Shown here piece after piece: positions 59,301-64,000 of a stretch of DNA of 64,000 bases. Position 1 is the stretch's first letter. Each line of letters begins with the position of its first letter. Made by a program: the position numbers and the translations under genes. This DNA comes from Parasponia andersonii (Eukaryota; Streptophyta; Magnoliopsida; Rosales; Cannabaceae), in assembly GCA_002914805.1 (NCBI GenBank), contig JXTB01000033.1, forward strand, positions 1,033,668-1,097,667, in the 5' to 3' direction. The notes under the pieces were generated by a model, which worked only from the letters and a program-made list of their open reading frames with translations, searched no databases and was not told the origin of the DNA.

Positions 59301-59473
59301 GAAAACATATATAAATAAAAAAAATGAATATACGTTGAGAAATATGAAATCAATAAAAATAAATAAAAAACAAGTTTTAGAAGGAGAACGTACACATGGC
59401 AAATTATCTGAGGAGGGTTGAGCACAGATGAAGATGTGGAGGGTTTATTAGAGCTAACTACGGTGTCCGCCAT
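56345..59473 (-). CDS. ZNHIT2: HIT-type zinc-finger protein, ZNHIT2-like (5 exons, 402 aa)
   Basis: Exons 59473-59394, 59286-59214, 58305-58164, 57476-57435 and 57216-56345. Phases agree, total 1209 nt, 402 aa. The zf-HIT domain has all eight ligands: C25, C28, C37, C40, C45, C49, H53 and C57 (ICHVCLKQFSQYTCPRC, YCSLHCYKSHSLRC). Further along come FDDLSAEEKKRFQRAIASGE and IKPWDPWWLRP, typical of the ZNHIT2 (FON) branch rather than ZNHIT1/3/6. The long last exon encodes a helical C-terminal domain rich in leucine and lysine. In animals ZNHIT2 works with the R2TP co-chaperone in U5 snRNP (PRPF8) and box C/D snoRNP assembly; the plant protein is assumed similar. The ATG at 59473 is the first in frame, but the frame stays open for 33 codons upstream, with a CTG in good context at 59548. 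Confidence 0.9.
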
Positions 59474-59575
59474 AGTCGAAAACCTCAAAACCTCTTGAAG
59501 GAGTTTTGTGCTTTGCTTAGCTAAAGCAGCTGTTCGATGTTTTTCCAGTGCCTTCTTAGTTGTACTTATTCTCTA
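59474..59575 (-). promoter_or_regulatory. ZNHIT2 leader with in-frame CTG
   Basis: Upstream of the ATG the same frame reads LEKHRTAALAKQ then STKLLQEVLRFST, with two TAG stops just before it. CTG at 59548-59546 has G at -3 and +4. A diverged copy of this segment lies at 62045-62160, with ATG at the matching codon. Confidence 0.4.
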
Positions 59576-59639
59576 CTAAGATAGGTGGAATTCCATCTGG
59601 TAGGGACATAACCTTTGTACTCAATCTTTTCCTGTTTAA

Positions 59640-60735
59640 CACAGGATTTGAACTTTTACAACTTAGATCGAGAAGATCTCACATATCTAATAGCCCTACA
59701 AATAGATGCAATTGAATTATGCATATCTTTTACGCCCTCACTAAAAATAAAATTCAATCTGTGACAACAACACCTCAAATGCATGAATTCCCCCTCTCGG
59801 ACAATCCCTTTCCACCATTTTATCTTCCTTTTGAGGTATGCTACAACTATATCATTGGACGAGGCATTGTCTACAGTAACGGTAAAGACTTTATCAATTC
59901 CCCAACCATGTAAACAAGACTCAATCATCCTACCACAAACCTAAAAGTTCAAGACTCTTTTTTGCAATTTCCAGTCAAAATCAATGAAGTGGGCAGTAAG
60001 ACACATGTAGTTTATGTTTTAGAGAGAAGTCCAACAATCAGTTGTAAGGCATACCCTTTGCAAACTCCTAGTCAACTCACCCTTTAACTTTTTCCTCAGC
60101 TTGAAATGTTTGTAAGACATCTCTAGTAATTATAAACCTAGACGGAGGGTCAAATCTAGGCTACAACCTTAGACAAAATTGTCTAAATCCTTCCCCTTCC
60201 ACAAACCTAAAAGGTAGTTTATCTAAAATGACCATTTTTCCCAAAGCATTCCTACAAGCCTCATTGCTAAAGCGAACAACCATTAAGTTGCTCCCACTCC
60301 CAGTTTCATTTTTAGGCTGAAAACACAACAACTTTTTCTTCTTATCTTCAACTCTAAAATGGTATTTCTTACATTGGTTTTGTAAATGCACTAGCATACT
60401 ACTTGTGCCACATGTTTTTGTATCACAAGCATAGTCCTTTCTGCAATAGTTACAAGCACACCTAGTGCCATTTGGGTCACCATTCTTAATACTAGTAAAG
60501 TGCTCCCAAACTATTGAAGCTGGCATGTTTGGTTTTTTCTTGCACTTTTTAACATCTGAAACTGATTCTGCTTGTTCTCTAGATTGTGGTATAGGATTAG
60601 AACTTGGTGGGGGTGGAGTGGTTGGTTTTGAATCTGGTTTTGAAGGTGTTGGGGTGGAATTAGTGTTGTTTTCCTAAGTTGGTTTCAAAGGGAACTCAAC
60701 CGTTAAGGTGTTCGATGGAGTAAGATATTTCTCCA
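59640..60735 (-). pseudogene. hAT transposase relic, BED-finger RICESLEEPER type
   Basis: From an ATG at 60735 (MEKYLTPSNT) a proline/serine-rich leader leads to a BED zinc finger (SIVWEHFTSI, CACNYCRKDYACD, MLVHLQNQCKKY at 60530-60355). Then come FVEGEGFRQF-type and LTTDCWTSL-type segments, and the catalytic-core block TVTVDNASSND, LRCCCHRLNFIFSEG, SIASICRAIRYVRSS (59880-59645). Stops and frame changes interrupt it (one TAG in the leader, several between 59930 and 60160). The C-terminal hATC dimerisation domain is missing, because the relic stops where the ZNHIT2 flank begins. Transposase activity is not expected. Confidence 0.8.
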
Positions 60736-60827
60736 TATTTCAAATGCCAATCCTAATCAATTAAAATGCAAACCCAATTCAATATTCAGAAATCAGAATA
60801 TCCTATACTGAACAATACTCATTGATC

Positions 60828-61086
60828 AAAATAAACAATACTCAGTACTACAAAAAAACACACAACACAGGCCAGATTATACGATTCCGACCAAAATAAG
60901 CAATACCCAGTACTAAAAAAAAAAAAAACAGCACATGCCAGATTATACCATTTGCAGCAAAATAAACATACCCAGTACTAAAAAAACACAATACAACACC
61001 GGTCAGATTATACTATTTCAGCAAAATAAACAATACCAGTACTTGGAAAAAAAAAAAAACACAACAAAGGCCAGATTATACGATTC
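60828..61086. repeat. Four ~66-bp tandem units beside the hAT relic
   Basis: Units begin near 60830, 60895, 60961 and 61024, each reading AATAAACAATACCCAGTAC, an A-run, then AACACAGGCCAGATTATAC. They lie upstream of the transposase relic and may be its subterminal region. Confidence 0.85.
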
Positions 61087-61800
61087 TAAAGTTCTTACCA
61101 AGTAAGAAGGAGACCAACTTGGCTCCGAGATTTCCAAGTGCCGATTGTACCTCTGAAATTGAAAAAAAAAATAATGAAATTAAGAAAAAAATTTAAACCA
61201 GATACATGTTAGCTGTAAAGTAATGTAAACTTATATACATACGAATCATAGCCTTTTGGTTCTCTAGAATTTTCCTCTGTTTTCAATATTTGACAAAAAC
61301 TAAAACAAGAATGTAGGAGGTGATAATCTGAAACTAAAGAAAAAAAAAAAAAAAAAAAAAAAAGGGGGGAAACCTTGATGCCGAGTGCCGACTACTGAAG
61401 CTGAGAGAATGAGGAAGAGAGAGACGGAAGATGGTCGGAGCAGGAGGTGGCGAGTTTCAGTACTGTGGTCTAGATAACGGTGAGTGACGACAAGAGAGAG
61501 AGAGAGAGAGAGAGATATACGTTCTGGTTGAGGGTGAGTGAAGACGACACGCTTCTGGTCTGGGTGAGGCCGTGAGGTTGACTGGGTGAGTGTGGGTGGG
61601 GGGGGCTGGGCGAGATAGAAAGAGAGAGAAGAGAGACTCAGTGTGAGTGTGTGACTGAATCTGATAGTGAATCTGTGAGTGTGAGAGTCTGAGCTGAGAG
61701 CTGAATCTATAGAGAGAAGGTAGAGGAGGGGCGTGCTGGGATATACGACGAGAGATAAGGTTTAGATTAGGGTCTGGGTTTCCTTAACTAACTATATATA
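61087..61800. other. Upstream part of the hAT relic, GA-rich
   Basis: Higher in G+C than the flanks, with (GA)n at about 61493-61515 and many GAGTGTGAGAG phrases (61640-61730). It looks like the leader/promoter part of the hAT element, with a poly-A run at 61339-61364. No open frame worth calling. Confidence 0.4.
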
Positions 61801-64000
61801 TCCTCCTCAAAAAAAAATAGTTTTTTTTTTTTAAAAAAAAAAACAAACAAAAAAAGAAACTAAGTTTATATAATAATATATATAGGTCGAATCAGTGGGT
61901 ATATTTTTATTTTACGTAGATTTTTTTTTTTAACTAATGTAACGAGATGCACGAAAAATACGTAGTATATATTTAAAAAAAAAAAAAAAAGGTAACCTAG
62001 CTATTCGGCCGGGTAGGGGCGCAGTAAACAAAAGCGTGAATTCCTTGGCTAAAGCGGTTGTTTGATGTTTCTCCATAGCCTTCTTTTTTCTTTTCTTTTC
62101 TTTCTTTTTTTTTTTTTTAGATGAATCTTGAGAACCTTCTTAGTAGTACATATTCTACTTGCCAAACACAAACAAACGGTCAAATTCATGGATTAAAAAT
62201 ATCCATGTATTTGTTGATATTGTCGTATTGAAGTCTCAGGTAGAGTTGAAAGATATTTTTTCATCCATAAAATATCAACAACGGTGAGAATATGTTAATA
62301 TTGATAAAATATTAATAAAAAATGAGCTAATATCCATATATTTCTGGACATTGTCATGACAATGTCGTCATCCACATTTTGAAATATCGATAGAAATATT
62401 AATTTTTTTTCCAAATTTTTTTTTTTATAGAAAATAGTAATAAAGAGTACAAAAATAAATTATAGTTCTCTCTCTACAATTTATGGGCAAAGTTTTGGAA
62501 TTACTTGTATTTAATGAAAATGTTTACACTACTTATATTTATTATTTTGGAATCTCTACAAAAAAAACTCTCAACACCTTTAAATTTGGTCGAATTTCTT
62601 TTATAACTTTCAACCTCATTGAAACTCTTTTAAATTATTCTATATTATTAATGATTTTTATTTATTTTCAATATAATTTAAAACTAATTGTAATTTGTAA
62701 GGTATTTATATTGGATGTGCTAAATAAAATAATATGACATATATTCTGATTTTAAAATTGTTCTACAAAATAAAATACAATCGTTTTTCTACTATATATA
62801 TATTTTATTGTCTTATAAATATAAATATGTATTATTTTTAAATAAAAATTGGTATAACTTATGCAATATCACTTGTTTTAGTCTTTTTTTAGAGTTTTTT
62901 TTTAATTTTGAATTTTAAGACAAATTTTAATATTTTTCCAAAATATCTTCAACATCAATAATATTTTTGATAATATGTGTAAAATAAAACATGGGCATCG
63001 ACATTTTAATTCTTAGCTAAATTAAATCGTGGCATCTTCATTTTTGCTACCTCACCCTAGCAGATGTATTAGTTTTAGGTTCTAAAGTCCATCCTAAGTA
63101 CCAATGGATTGAGTTAGGATTTGGGAATTTTTTTGGAGGTTTTTTTCTTTCAGGTAATAATGGATTCGAGAGAACAGAGAGAGAGAGAGAGCTTTTTGCC
63201 ATCAGAGGGATAGTCATTTGGGGCAAACAAACAGTGGCGAAAATGGGAATGAGAGTAATAGTGGGATTGGGAGAGGGTGGGACTGGGAGAGGGAGAATAA
63301 GTGGGATAAAGGTTAAAACTAATATTTTATCATATTATTGGAAGTAGAAGGAAAATAATTAAAAATTACTTATAATTAACAAATTAATCCTTAATATTTT
63401 TTTTATTTCCTTTCCAAACTAATTAGTATTAGTTTTCGTACACCTAATATCTTTCATTTTAAATAAGTTCAATTTCTGTTCTTTTTTTTTTTTTCTAAAA
63501 GAAAAACATGTTCAATTTCATATGAATTTTAACATCAATAAACAAACTTCTTAATTGCCAATATTTTTAAAACTTAAGGACCTAATTATCAAAAAAAATT
63601 TAGAGACTACTTTGTCAACCTACAAATAACATGAGGGTCAAATATGCCAAAGAAAAGGTCTATTGTCACCCCTTCATCTGCTCTTCGTACACCTAATTCT
63701 AGTAATTTTTTTTTTAATCACATGTGTCGTATCGCAAACTTTTGAGGTTGAGACAAATAGAATATGGGTCACTAGAATCCAGGTCACTAAACTCTAACAC
63801 CTAAATATTTTGAGATTTTTTTTAAGTAGAGCTTAATTAATGACCGTTATTTATTATAAATTTAAACAAAAATAACACGCACCCTCAAATTTTGGACTAA
63901 TAAGCTAGCCCCACTCCACAAATTCCTTGAGAATAGAACAAGTTGAAACATACAAATTATATATATGTGAGAAAATTTGGACCAATCCTATTTATGACGT
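61801..64000. other. AT-rich right-hand spacer
   Basis: Apart from the ZNHIT2-leader-like copy at 62045-62160, no gene is supported. Contains TE-like phrases (AATATCGATAGAAATATTAA, 62381-62403) and a short (GA)n run near 63177-63192. Confidence 0.4.
62045..62160 (-). repeat. Diverged copy of the ZNHIT2 leader
   Basis: GGCTAAAGCGGTTGTTTGATG with CTCCATAGCCTTC matches 59520-59555 (AGCTAAAGCAGCTGTTCGATG with TCCAGTGCCTTC). After a CT/T-rich insertion, CTTCTTAGTAGTACATATTCT matches 59552-59572. On the minus strand it encodes MEKHQTTALAKE where ZNHIT2's leader has LEKHRTAALAKQ. Confidence 0.65.

Overview
The window is nuclear DNA from a flowering plant, most likely a eudicot. Genes are split by AT-rich, GT-AG introns, the spacers are very AT-rich, the proteins match plant-only families or clades (OPT1/5-type transporter, DYW-class PPR, WNK8, PUX10), and there is a typical plant tRNA-Val. 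I cannot name the species. All exon borders below were read by eye from splice sites, reading-frame phase and protein-family fit.

Layout. 1-1407: 3' end and 3' LTR of an LTR retrotransposon that continues beyond the left edge. 2059-8383 (-): seven-exon oligopeptide transporter, with a nested pair of non-autonomous elements in its largest intron. 9130-18300: gene-free, AT-rich, with a gypsy-like LTR fossil and a CACTA-like element carrying a ~112-bp tandem array. 18377-18557 (-): an isolated exon-like segment. 20325-22706 (-): intronless DYW-type PPR protein. 22972-28050: short TRIM-like LTR, second copy of the 9-11 kb LTR family, large foldback element, interstitial TTAGGG tract, degraded coding-like DNA and a tandem MITE pair. 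29356-35510: relics of two host genes, a malate-channel (ALMT) fragment containing a solo copia-like LTR and a BTB-BACK (LRB/POB1-like) fragment next to a solo LTR.

38340-64000 holds most of the intact genes: YIPPEE-like (39123-39802, +), WNK8-like kinase (41046-44192, -), tRNA-Val(AAC) (47620-47693, +), the UBA/UAS/UBX protein PUX10 (48178-51022, -) and a ZNHIT2-type HIT zinc-finger protein (56345-59473, -). A truncated BED-type hAT transposase relic lies immediately upstream of ZNHIT2. About 2.5 kb upstream of the ZNHIT2 start there is a diverged second copy of that gene's 5' sequence.

The genes do not form a pathway or cluster. They are unrelated housekeeping or regulatory loci: peptide or metal-chelate transport, organelle RNA editing, WNK signalling, CDC48 recruitment and snoRNP/spliceosome assembly. 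I found no new multi-gene system. The most unusual things are small-scale: a 20-bp piece of YIPPEE coding sequence pasted in reverse between two 16-bp repeats downstream of the gene; a near-identical 228-bp tandem duplication in WNK8 that duplicates a splice acceptor and the first bases of exon 2; and an in-frame non-AUG extension of ZNHIT2 whose duplicate copy has an ATG at the same place.
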